Under the pieces are notes generated by a model that saw only the letters and a list, made by a program, of their open reading frames with translations, was not told the origin of the DNA and did not search any database. Source: Streptomyces sp. NBRC 110611 (GTDB taxonomy: Bacteria; Actinomycetota; Actinomycetes; Streptomycetales; Streptomycetaceae). Taken from it: a stretch of 64,000 nt of DNA. Within the stretch, counting starts at the first letter, position 1. Each line of letters starts with the position of its first letter. Positions 25,835 through 34,535 of this stretch are shown one piece after another. The stretch lies in the NCBI RefSeq assembly GCF_001590865.1, contig NZ_BBUY01000001.1, positions 127,754-191,753 on the forward strand, read 5' to 3'. Position numbers and translations under genes: made by a program.

Positions 25835-26797
25835 TCAGGGGTGGGACGGGGCGGATCCGGGGGCGGCCGGACCGTCGGCCGGACTTGCGGTGCCGGGGAC
25901 GGCGGTCGGATATGCGGTGTCAGGACCATCGGCCGGACCTGTGGTGTTCAGGGGGGCGGCGGCCGCGGTCGTCAGGTCTTCCGGGAGCGCGCGGAGCGGG
26001 CGGAGCGGGCGGAGCGGGCGGACCGTGCGGAGCGTACGGAAGGCGCCGGTGAGCGCGGCGAGGGCGTCGCCGATGCGCCAGGCGGCGCGGTCGCGCGGGC
26101 CGACGGCGTTGGAGATCGCACGGACCTCCAGTACAGGCACACCGTGCGCGGCGGCCGCCTCGGCGACCCCGAAGCCCTCCATCGCCTCGGCCAGCACGCC
26201 CGGGTGACGTTCCGCCAGCTCGGCGGCGCGCTCCGCGCTGCCGGTGACCGTGGAGACCGTGATGATGGTGCCGATGGCCGCGCCGGCCGCCGTGGCGACG
26301 GCCCGGACCAGCGCCGGGTCGGGCCGGTGCACCACCGTGCCGAAGCCCAGTTCGGTGACCGGAGCGAAGCCGTCCGGAGTCTCGGCGCCCAGGTCCGCCG
26401 CGACGATCGCCTCCGCGACCACCACCGAGCCCAGGGGCGCGCCGGACGGGGAGCTCCCCGGTGGCGCCGCGCTGAGGCCGGGGGCGAAGCCGCCGCCGAT
26501 ACCGGCCGAGACCGCCAGGTCGTAGGGCTGCCCGGAGAGCGCGGCGGCGGTCAGCGCGGTGGCCGTGCCGGCGGCCGCGGCGGCCGGGCCGACACCGGCG
26601 GCCAGCACATCGAACGACGCCACTGCCACTGCCTCGTCCGACGTCACTGCCACTGGCTCGTCCTCGCCGTCCTCGCTGTCGCCGGCGCACCGCAGCAGCT
26701 CGTAGCCGCCGGGCAGCGGATCCGGCTCGCCACCGTCCAGCGCGGCAGCGACCGCATCCCGCTCGGCGGCCACCGCCGTGACTACGAGAATCCGCAT
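25835..26797 (-). CDS. mqnB: Futalosine hydrolase
   Basis: MqnB removes hypoxanthine from futalosine. The nucleoside-phosphorylase-like core covers about residues 1-245: MRILVVTAVAAERDAV, FDVLAAGVGPAAAA, AVSAGIGGGFAPG, VLAEAMEGFGVAEAA and VRAISNAVG are family signatures. At 320 residues it is longer than usual. The extra 75 C-terminal residues begin with RTVRPLRPLRPLRAL, encoded by 9-bp GGGCGGAGC-type repeats (about 25990-26040), and continue as Ala/Pro/Thr low complexity. This tail is probably dispensable. Confidence 0.93.
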   Translation of the reverse strand: MRILVVTAVAAERDAVAAALDGGEPDPLPGGYELLRCAGDSEDGEDEPVAVTSDEAVAVASFDVLAAGVGPAAAAAGTATALTAAALSGQPYDLAVSAGIGGGFAPGLSAAPPGSSPSGAPLGSVVVAEAIVAADLGAETPDGFAPVTELGFGTVVHRPDPALVRAVATAAGAAIGTIITVSTVTGSAERAAELAERHPGVLAEAMEGFGVAEAAAAHGVPVLEVRAISNAVGPRDRAAWRIGDALAALTGAFRTLRTVRPLRPLRPLRALPEDLTTAAAAPLNTTGPADGPDTAYPTAVPGTASPADGPAAPGSAPSHP

Positions 26798-26835
26798 CAG
26801 AACGCCCCCACAGCCCGTCGGTTGTCGGCCCGTGC

Positions 26836-27339
26836 TCAGCCCTTCCGCTGCAGCGTGAAGTGCCACATCGTCTTGGGGCCCTCGCCCTTGCCGATCTCCG
26901 CGACCTGGAGGGTGACGTCCTTCTTGTACGACGGCTGGCCGGTGACCGGGTCCCGCTGCATGAAGAGGGTGTCCGCGTCGAAGCTGCGGTACGTCTGCTT
27001 GCTGGGCTCCTCCATGACGGGGCCCGCGCCGATGGCGACCCAGCCGGACTTGGCGACGTCCGGGTCGACGCCGACACGCACCTTCTCACCCGGGTGGACG
27101 GTGATCGTCTTGCCGCCCTTCTTGGTGATGCAAGCGGCGATGTCCTTCCGCGACAGTTCCTTGCCCTCGCCGTCGCAGCCGGGCGTGGCCTCGGCCGTCA
27201 CCGTCGTCGAACCGACGGACACGGTCGCGAGCGAGGTCGGCTTCTCGCAGGCGGAGAGGGTGATGAGACCCAGGGACACGGCACCGATGGCGGCAGCGGC
27301 GCGGCGGCCCTTGCCCCAGGAGATCAACGCAGCGGTCAT
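26836..27339 (-). CDS. DUF2771 family lipoprotein
   Basis: A 167-residue lipoprotein. The signal runs to the lipobox LSAC with Cys31, so the mature protein is membrane-anchored outside the cell. The domain has two further cysteines in PGCDGEGK and IAACITKK and ends TMWHFTLQRKG, matching DUF2771. Function unknown. It lies 38 bp upstream of mqnB on the same strand and may share its transcript. Confidence 0.85.
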   Translation of the reverse strand: MTAALISWGKGRRAAAAIGAVSLGLITLSACEKPTSLATVSVGSTTVTAEATPGCDGEGKELSRKDIAACITKKGGKTITVHPGEKVRVGVDPDVAKSGWVAIGAGPVMEEPSKQTYRSFDADTLFMQRDPVTGQPSYKKDVTLQVAEIGKGEGPKTMWHFTLQRKG

Positions 27340-27466
27340 ACGGGCAGGCTATCTGGCGCCCCGGTCCACGCCACGCGCGGGTACGGCGTGCCGCGCCGCC
27401 CATCGCACTCGGGTCCCACCGCCGTCGCATTCCGGGTTCGCCGCCGTCGCACTCCGGGGCCGGCCG

Positions 27467-29083
27467 TCATGCCACTCGCGCCGTCGGCCCGCCCCCGTGC
27501 CGGGCCGCGCTCAGCAGCCCCCGTACGGCCAGCAGGGCGCCCAGCGCCACCAGCCCCGCGGCCACCGACATCCCCAGCTCCCCGATCAGCGGCAGCACGA
27601 TCCCGAGCGCACCGCCCACCACCCACGACATCTGCAGCACCGTCTCCGACCGGGCGAACGCGGAGGTCCGTACCGCCTCGGGCACATCGCGCTGGATGAC
27701 CGCGTCCAGCGACAGCTTCGCCAGCGCCTGGCACAGCCCCGCCGTGGCCGCCGCCGCGGTCACCACGACCACCGCCATCCCGTCGTAGAACACCGCGGCG
27801 AGCACCATCACGCCCAGCGCCAGCCCCAGTACCCCCGCGATGATCGGCTCCGGCCCCCGGGCCTTCAGCCACGCCCCGACCGCCGTCCCCAGTGCGTTGC
27901 CGGTGCCGGCCGCCACCGCCACCAGCCCGAGTGAGACGGCCGGGCTCAGCCCGCCCAGCGGGTGCTCGCGCAGCAGGAACGCCAGGAAGAACGTCAGGAA
28001 TCCGGAGAGCGCCCGCAGCGCGGCATTCGCCTGCAGCCCGTGCAGGACGGACGGCCCCACCGACCGCAGCCCCGGCTTCGGCCGCCGACCGCGCCGGGCT
28101 CCCGCCTCCTCATGCCCTGCCTCCTCGTGCCTTGCTTCCTCACGCCCCGCTTCCTCCTCCCCGACCCACCTCTCCCCGACCCACTTCTCCCCGACCCACC
28201 TCTCCCCGACCCACCTCTCCCCGACCCACTTCTCCCCGCGGGACGCCGCCTCCTGGGGCGCCGCGTCACGGGACGCGGCCTCCTGGGACGCCGCCTCATG
28301 GGACGCCAGCCGGGCCCGTCCCTCCCCCTTCGCCGAATCGACCTTGTGCGGCAGCGAGAACGACAGGAACGTGCCCGCCACGAAGACCGCGAACGCCCCG
28401 TACAGCGGCCAGTGCGGCCCGATCAGATGCAGCCCGGCCCCGGCCGGCGCCCCGACGCCGGTCGCCAGCAGCCCCGCCAGCGTCACCCGCGAATTGGCCT
28501 TCACCAGCGAGATCCTCGGTGGCAGCAGCCGCGGCACCACCGCGCTGCGCACCACGCCGTACGCCTTCGACGCCACCAGCACCCCCAGTGCCGCCGGATA
28601 CAGCTCCAGCCCCCCGGTGGCGACCGCGCCCGCCATCGTCAGCGCCAGCAGTGCCCGGGCCAGCATCGCGCCCGCCATCGCCGCCCGACGGCCGTGCGGC
28701 AGCCGGTCCAGCAGTGGCCCGACCACGGGCGCGAGCAGCGCGAACGGCGCCATCGTCACGGCCAGATACAGCGTCACCCGGCCCCGTGCCTCGTGCGTCG
28801 GCACCGAGAAGAACACCGTCGAGGCCAGCGCGACCGTGATCATCACGTCGCCCACGGCGTTCACCGCGTGCAGCTCGATCAGCTTGGCGAGCCCCGACTC
28901 GCCCGCGCCCTGCGCATGCGTCGCGCGCCGCACCCCGCGGGCCGCGCGGGCCAACGGCCGGTGCAGCGCCCGGCCGACCGCCCGGCCCGCCCGACGGACC
29001 CGGCCGTCCCCGAAACCGCCCCGCTTCGACGTCCGCGACGCCCGGGGAGGCTGCCGTGCCGACACTTGGTCATAGTGCCCCAC
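27467..29083 (-). CDS. MFS transporter with repetitive cytoplasmic loop
   Basis: A 538-residue, 12-helix protein (helix set starts near residue 70, LAKLIELHAVNAVGDVMIT). The central loop is expanded by tandem VGERW/VGEKW pentapeptides (about residues 295-320), from 15-bp repeats near 28155-28235, and by AASQEAAS/AAPQEAAS units. These are probably neutral expansions between helices 6 and 7. Substrate unknown. The start is uncertain: GTG 29083 was chosen because it is near the first coding-like residues. Divergent from the DUF3027 gene. Confidence 0.8.
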   Translation of the reverse strand: MGHYDQVSARQPPRASRTSKRGGFGDGRVRRAGRAVGRALHRPLARAARGVRRATHAQGAGESGLAKLIELHAVNAVGDVMITVALASTVFFSVPTHEARGRVTLYLAVTMAPFALLAPVVGPLLDRLPHGRRAAMAGAMLARALLALTMAGAVATGGLELYPAALGVLVASKAYGVVRSAVVPRLLPPRISLVKANSRVTLAGLLATGVGAPAGAGLHLIGPHWPLYGAFAVFVAGTFLSFSLPHKVDSAKGEGRARLASHEAASQEAASRDAAPQEAASRGEKWVGERWVGERWVGEKWVGERWVGEEEAGREEARHEEAGHEEAGARRGRRPKPGLRSVGPSVLHGLQANAALRALSGFLTFFLAFLLREHPLGGLSPAVSLGLVAVAAGTGNALGTAVGAWLKARGPEPIIAGVLGLALGVMVLAAVFYDGMAVVVVTAAAATAGLCQALAKLSLDAVIQRDVPEAVRTSAFARSETVLQMSWVVGGALGIVLPLIGELGMSVAAGLVALGALLAVRGLLSAARHGGGPTARVA

Positions 29084-29520
29084 CGTGCGCCCCAACTCGC
29101 CCAGGAGAGGGTGGTTTCTCCTATCTGTCCTACGGGATGCCGTACGCGATGCCCCGCCTGGCCGCCGTTGCCACTGCCTTCCGAGTCTTCCGAGCCTTCC
29201 GGGTCTCTTCCGGGTCTTCCGAGCCCTCCGGTCGCGGTTCCCGCTGCCATTTGCCGCTCCCGCCGGGGAGTCGTACACCCGTGAAGGGGTAGCGTGTGTA
29301 ACGCGCCACCGGCGGTCGGAACTGGCCGCGTGTCTCATCACCGTCCGCGATCCCGCAGAATGGTTCGTATGAGGTGCGCTCGGCCGAACCGATCGGGCGC
29401 GGACGTCGACGCGGTCCCACGGTCCGCTCCGCCCGCCCCCGTCCCGCCGGTCGTCCGGAACGACAAGGACCGCTCCGGCTGGCGCACTCGTGAGACGGCG
29501 TAGAAGAGAGAACGATTCTT

Positions 29521-30438
29521 GTGAGTGCTGCGATGCGAAGCCGTACCCCCGACCGCCTGTGCGCCGAGGCGGTCGACCTTGCCCGGACCGCGGCGCAGGA
29601 CGTCGCGCTCCCCGGCGTGGTCGGGGAGCACCTCGGGGCCGTCGCCGACGGCGACCGCGTCGTCACCCACCTCTTCGCCGCCGACGAGCCCGGCTACCGC
29701 GGCTGGCGCTGGGCCGTGACCGTCGCCCGGGCCTCCCGCGCCAAGATCGTCACCCTCGACGAGGCGGTGCTGCTGCCCGGCCCCGACGCGGTGCTCGCGC
29801 CGGAGTGGGTGCCCTGGAGCGAGCGGCTCCGCCCCGGCGACATGGGCCCCGGCGACCTGCTGCCCACCGAGTCCGACGACCTGCGTCTGGAGCCCGGTTT
29901 CTCCGGCGAGGACAGCCCCCCGCCGAACTCCGCCGTCGCGGAGGGCATGGCCGCGGACGTCGCGGACACGGAGGAGGCGGATGTCCTCCCCGGCTCGCCC
30001 GCCATCCAGCCCACGCCTGCCCGGGGCGGTATCGCGGACGTCGCCGAGGAGCTCGGCATGCGGCGCGCACGGGTGCTGTCCCGCTACGGACTGCACGCCG
30101 CCGCCGACCGCTGGGAAGAGGCCTACGGCGCCAAGACGCCCATGGCCCAGGCGGCCCCCGCCACCTGCATGACCTGCGGCTTCCTCGCCCCCCTCACCGG
30201 CTCCCTGCGCCAGGCCTTCGGCGTCTGCGCCAATGAGTTCTCCCCCGCGGACGGCCGGGTCGTCTCCCTCGCGTACGGCTGCGGAGCGCACTCCGAGGCG
30301 GCCGTCATGCCGAAGCCGCCGCGGCCGGCGCCGCCGGTGGTGGACGAGACGGTCGTCGAACCGCTGACCCTGCGGCCGGAACGGGACGGCGGCTCGGTGG
30401 AGGAGGCCGGCCCGGCGGAGGAACTGGGCCACAGCTGA
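29521..30438 (+). CDS. DUF3027 family protein
   Basis: A 305-residue actinobacterial protein. It has GYRGWRWAVTVARASRAK and LDEAVLLPGPDAVLAPEWVPW in the N-terminal half, typical of DUF3027, and a CMTCGF...C...CGAHS cysteine set (about residues 217-260) that may bind zinc. Function unknown. The GTG 29521 start gives MSAAMRSRTPDRLCAEAVDL. It lies 200 bp upstream of the sacsin-like ATPase gene on the same strand. Confidence 0.88.
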   Translation: MSAAMRSRTPDRLCAEAVDLARTAAQDVALPGVVGEHLGAVADGDRVVTHLFAADEPGYRGWRWAVTVARASRAKIVTLDEAVLLPGPDAVLAPEWVPWSERLRPGDMGPGDLLPTESDDLRLEPGFSGEDSPPPNSAVAEGMAADVADTEEADVLPGSPAIQPTPARGGIADVAEELGMRRARVLSRYGLHAAADRWEEAYGAKTPMAQAAPATCMTCGFLAPLTGSLRQAFGVCANEFSPADGRVVSLAYGCGAHSEAAVMPKPPRPAPPVVDETVVEPLTLRPERDGGSVEEAGPAEELGHS

Positions 30439-30638
30439 GGGGCTGGGCCCCCGTTGTCCGTATCCCTGCTGTTGTCCGCATCCCTGACGTTTCCCGCTGC
30501 TCCGCCCACTCCGGCACCTCTTCAGCTCTCCGCGCTCCTCCGGCCGTAGGCCGGAAAACTGCACCCCCGCCCTGGCTCGGCCGACGACGTGGGGCGATAC
30601 CGTCTGTGGCAAGGAGACGGACGAGGGAGACGAGACAC

Positions 30639-33600
30639 GTGACCGCAACGTCGTGGGTGCGAGGCGCAGCCGGAGACCCGTTCGGGACGGCTCGACTGCG
30701 GCGCGGCGTACTGGACGCCTGGGCCGCGTCACCGGCCCGGTTCCGGGAGGACGCCAACGCGGAGGAGGACCTCGCGCTCGGCGGGTACCGCGACCGCCTC
30801 GCCGTGGAGCTGGCGCAGAACGCGGCCGACGCGGCGGCCCGGGCCGGCGTCCCCGGACGGCTCCGGCTGACGCTGCACCCGGCCGACGCCGGCGCGCCCG
30901 CCGTCCTCGTCGCGTCCAACACCGGCGCCCCTCTGGACGCCACCGGTGTCGAGTCGCTGTCCACGCTGCGCGCCTCCGCCAAGCGGGAGCCGAGCATCGC
31001 GGCCGGTGCCGTGGGCCGGTTCGGCGTGGGCTTCGCCGCGGTGCTGTCCGTCAGCGACGAGCCGGCGCTGGTGGGCCGTACCGGCGGGGTGCGGTGGTCG
31101 CTCGCCGAGGCCCGCGAGATGACCGAGGCGGTGGCGGCGCACAGCCCCGGCCTCGGCGGCGAACTGCGCCGCCGCGACGGGCATGTGCCGCTGCTGCGGC
31201 TCCCGCTGCCCGCGGAGGGCACCGCCCCCGACGGCTACGACACCGCGGTCGTCCTCCCGCTGCGCGACATCGCGGCCCAGGACCTCGCCGAGCGGCTGCT
31301 GGACGGGATCGACGCGGCGCTGCTGCTGACCCTGCCGGGGCTGGCCGAGGTGATCGTCGAAACCCCGGAGGGGGTACGGGAGCTGAGGCGCCGCCAGGAC
31401 GGCCCGTACGTCCTGATCGAGGACAGTGAGCGGGGCGCCACCCGGTGGCGGGTGGTGAGCGACGGCGGGCCGCTGGACCCGGCGCTGCTCGCGGACCGGC
31501 CCGTCGAGGAGCGGCTGCGGCCGTTCTGGACGGTGACCTGGGCGGTGCCGGTGGACGCCGAGGGCGCGCCGGCCAGGCCCGGTACCGCGCCGGTGGTGCA
31601 CGCACCCACCCCGACCGACGAACCGCTGGCCCTGCCCGCCCTCCTCATCGCCTCCTTCCCGCTGGAGCCGACCCGCCGTCATGTAGCGGCGGGCGCCCTG
31701 GCGGACTTCCTGACCGGCCGGGCGGCCGCCACGTACGCGACGCTGCTGGCCGACTGGCGTCCGGTGTCGGTGGGCACCCTCGACCTGGTGCCGGGCCCGC
31801 TGGGCAAGGGCGGCCTGGACAGCGAGCTGCGCCGCCAGGTGCTGGAACTGCTGCCGCGGGTACGGTTCCTGCCGAGCGCGGGGGAGGCGGTGCGGCCCGA
31901 GGCCTCGCCGGCCCTCGCCGGGGCCCTGGGGGAGCCTGCCGCGGAGCGGGAGGAGGGGGACGCGGGCGAGAACGCCGCGGAGTGGGCCCAGGCCGAAGTC
32001 GCCGAGGAGTGGGCCCTGGGTGAGGGCGCCGCGGAGTGGGACCAGGACAAGAGCGCGGCCGACCGCTACGTACTGCGCCCCGTCGACGCGGAGCTGTGGG
32101 AAGGCGCGGGCGCCGCGGCCGTCGCCGTGCTGGCCGAGCTGTTCCCCAGCCTCCTCCCCGCAGGCCTCGAACGACGCCCGGAGCTCCGTTCGCTGGGCGT
32201 GTCCCGGGTGCCGCTCGGCGAGATGATCGACCGGCTGGCGGGCGTCGAGCGCTCTCCCGGCTGGTGGTGGCGGCTCTACGACGCGCTGGCCGGCACCGAC
32301 CCCGACCGGCTCAGCGGGTTGCCGGTGCCCCTGGCGGGCACCGCCGCCCAGGGGCCCGGCGGCGAGCACGGCACCGTACGCACCACCATCGGCCCGCGCC
32401 AGGTCCTCCTTCCTCTGCCCGGCGGCGGCCCCGCCGCGGACACGGAGGCCGCGGCCCGGCACCGTACGCTCGCCCGGCTCGGGCTGAAGGTCGCCCACCC
32501 CGACGCGGTCCACCCGCTCCTGGAGAAGCTCGGCGCCACCCCGGCCGCGCCCCGGGCTGTCCTCAACACTCCCCAGGTCCGCGCGGCCGTCGCCCACTCC
32601 CTCGACGCCGACGAAGACGCCTACGACGTCCTCGCCGAAGACTTCGACCGCGCCCCAGGGGGCGGTGCCGTGCCGGGCGCTTCCCTGGGCGCCGAGGAAC
32701 TCGCCGACACCGTCCTCGCGCTGGTCCGCGACGCCAACCTGTCCCCCGGCGACGAGCCCTGGCTCGGTGCCCTCGCCCTCCCCGACGAGGACGGCGAGCC
32801 GGCGCCCGCGGGCGAGCTGGTGTACCCGGGCAGCGCCTTCGAGCGCGTCATCCGTCCGGGCGAACTGGCGGCCTGTGACGCCGACTTGGCCGCGCGGTGG
32901 GGCGAACAGCCCCTCACCGCCGTCGGTGTGCTGGCCGACTTCGCCCTCGTACGCGCCACCGATGTGGTGCTCGACCCGGACGAAATGGAGCCGCGGGACG
33001 GCGACTTCGCCGAACCGGACGACGTAGGTCTGCTGGACGCGGTCGACGTCTGGTGCGAAGACCTCCTCGACGCCCTCCCGGAGACCCCGGTCCCGCCCGT
33101 CCTCACCGAACTGGTCGCCGTCCGCGACCTCGACCTCGTCGACGACGACGCCTGGCCGCAGGTGCTGGCCATGCTCTCCCGGCCGCCCCTGCGCGACGCG
33201 CTCACCGCACCCGTACGCGTCCTCCTGCCCGACGGCACCACCGACTCCGTACGCCCCTACACCGCCTGGTGGCTGCGCGGTCACCCCGTCCTGGACGGCC
33301 GCCGTCCGGCCGGCCTCCGCTCGGCGAGCGGCGACCCCCTGCTGTCCGGGCTCTACGAGTCCGCGGACGCCGGCGACGTCGACGCCCAGGTCCTGCGCGC
33401 CCTCGGAGTCCGGACCTCCGTCGCCGCCCTGCTCGACGAACCGGGCGGCGCCGCCGAACTCCTCGCCCGCCTGGCCGACCCGTCCCGGCCCGTGACCGCC
33501 GCCCAACTCCACTCGCTCTACGGCCTTTTGACGGACCTCGATCCCGACCAGGTCACCCTCCCCGACGAACTCCGTGCCGTCCTCGGCCACGACATCCAGG

Positions 33601-34061
33601 TGGTCGACGCGGCCGACGCCGTCATCGCCGACGCCCCCGACCTGATGCCCCTGGCGGCCCACCTCCCGCTCCTCCCGGTCCGCCCGGAACGCGCCGCCGA
33701 CCTGGCGGAGCTCCTGCAGGTCCGGCGGCTGAGCGAGGCGCTCCCCGCCGAGGTCCGCTCCGAGGGCGTCCGCCACGAAGTCCCGGCCCCCGTACGGACA
33801 CTCCTCGGCCCCAGCACCCCCACGTCGTACGTGGAGCACGAGGAACTCCTGGTGGGCGACGCCCCGGACGGCGCTGCCGCCACCACCGAACTCGACTGGC
33901 GCTGGACCCCGGACGGCACCCTCCACGCCGCCACCGTCGAGGGCGTGGCCGCCGGCCTCTCCTGGGCCACCGCCCAATGGCCCCGCCGCTTCGAGGTGGC
34001 GGCCCTCCTGGAATCCCCGGACCGGGGGGACGAAATGGCCCGGGCCCGCTGGTTCGACTGA
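30639..34061 (+). CDS. Sacsin-like GHKL ATPase-domain protein
   Basis: A 1140-residue cytoplasmic protein. The N-terminal 250 residues form a GHKL/Hsp90-type ATP-binding fold: ELAQNAADAAARAGVPG (N-box, conserved Glu/Asn), LVASNTGAPLD, and AVGRFGVGFAAVLSVSD (G-box). The remaining 900 residues are acidic, helical and unassigned, with a Glu/Ala/Trp repeat stretch (about 430-475). Bacterial sacsin-N relatives are thought to be chaperone-like but are uncharacterised. GTG 30639 is preceded by GAGGGA. A strong terminator follows. Confidence 0.82.
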   Translation: MTATSWVRGAAGDPFGTARLRRGVLDAWAASPARFREDANAEEDLALGGYRDRLAVELAQNAADAAARAGVPGRLRLTLHPADAGAPAVLVASNTGAPLDATGVESLSTLRASAKREPSIAAGAVGRFGVGFAAVLSVSDEPALVGRTGGVRWSLAEAREMTEAVAAHSPGLGGELRRRDGHVPLLRLPLPAEGTAPDGYDTAVVLPLRDIAAQDLAERLLDGIDAALLLTLPGLAEVIVETPEGVRELRRRQDGPYVLIEDSERGATRWRVVSDGGPLDPALLADRPVEERLRPFWTVTWAVPVDAEGAPARPGTAPVVHAPTPTDEPLALPALLIASFPLEPTRRHVAAGALADFLTGRAAATYATLLADWRPVSVGTLDLVPGPLGKGGLDSELRRQVLELLPRVRFLPSAGEAVRPEASPALAGALGEPAAEREEGDAGENAAEWAQAEVAEEWALGEGAAEWDQDKSAADRYVLRPVDAELWEGAGAAAVAVLAELFPSLLPAGLERRPELRSLGVSRVPLGEMIDRLAGVERSPGWWWRLYDALAGTDPDRLSGLPVPLAGTAAQGPGGEHGTVRTTIGPRQVLLPLPGGGPAADTEAAARHRTLARLGLKVAHPDAVHPLLEKLGATPAAPRAVLNTPQVRAAVAHSLDADEDAYDVLAEDFDRAPGGGAVPGASLGAEELADTVLALVRDANLSPGDEPWLGALALPDEDGEPAPAGELVYPGSAFERVIRPGELAACDADLAARWGEQPLTAVGVLADFALVRATDVVLDPDEMEPRDGDFAEPDDVGLLDAVDVWCEDLLDALPETPVPPVLTELVAVRDLDLVDDDAWPQVLAMLSRPPLRDALTAPVRVLLPDGTTDSVRPYTAWWLRGHPVLDGRRPAGLRSASGDPLLSGLYESADAGDVDAQVLRALGVRTSVAALLDEPGGAAELLARLADPSRPVTAAQLHSLYGLLTDLDPDQVTLPDELRAVLGHDIQVVDAADAVIADAPDLMPLAAHLPLLPVRPERAADLAELLQVRRLSEALPAEVRSEGVRHEVPAPVRTLLGPSTPTSYVEHEELLVGDAPDGAAATTELDWRWTPDGTLHAATVEGVAAGLSWATAQWPRRFEVAALLESPDRGDEMARARWFD

Positions 34062-34096
34062 CGGGCCGAGGAGGACGAGGAGAGCGAGGAGGACGA

Positions 34097-34121
34097 GGGG
34101 CCCCGTCCGGTACGGGGCCCC
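34097..34121 (+). terminator. Terminator of the sacsin-like gene
   Basis: GGGGCCCCGT and ACGGGGCCCC form a perfect 10-bp stem around a five-base loop, 36 bases after the stop codon. Confidence 0.85.
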
Positions 34122-34239
34122 GACGGTGAAATTACCCTGACTGCCGTAGGGACACTTCTACGCCGGACCCTTGCATGATCGCCACAACGGTCGCCGTGAA
34201 CTCTTCTCCCAGTTGATGAACTCCCGCCAGGCGGCCGCG

Positions 34240-34509
34240 TCATCCTCCGCCGACGCGCGCGGCCGCCGCCTTGACCTCCGGCCCGGCGGCGCGGTCGGTC
34301 TCCCGCTGCTTGTCGACCTCGTACGCCGCGTGGATGCCCTGGGTGAGGAACCGGATGTGGTCCTCGGCGGTGGCGGAGGGGGCCATGGCGTCCTCGGCGG
34401 TCAGAGCGGTAGCGGTCACGATCCCACGGGTGATGAACGTCCGTGTCCGAGCGGAACTGCTGCTGGTGCTGGTGCCCTTGTGCATCGCTGTTCTCGGATA
34501 CCCCAGCAT
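34240..34509 (-). CDS. Doubtful small gene, possibly degenerate
   Basis: An 89-residue frame whose second half (AEDHIRFLTQGIHAAYEVDK) has natural-protein character. The first half is Ser/Thr/Arg-rich and may be upstream of a real start at GTG 34419. Just past the stop, another frame reads DDAAAWREFINWEKSS, also protein-like, suggesting one gene split by a frameshift (34160-34420). No family, no clear ribosome site. Confidence 0.3.
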   Translation of the reverse strand: MLGYPRTAMHKGTSTSSSSARTRTFITRGIVTATALTAEDAMAPSATAEDHIRFLTQGIHAAYEVDKQRETDRAAGPEVKAAAARVGGG

Positions 34510-34535
34510 TCAGTGCCGCTCCTGTGACGGGCGGC

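Noticed and set aside
25313-27934. 873-residue plus-strand frame over mqnD, mqnB and DUF2771
   Set aside because: It crosses three recognisable minus-strand genes and their gaps and is Arg/Pro/Ser-rich.
30729-33977. 1082-residue antisense frame opposite the sacsin-like gene
   Set aside because: Shadow of a GC-rich gene; the plus-strand frame has the GHKL motifs.
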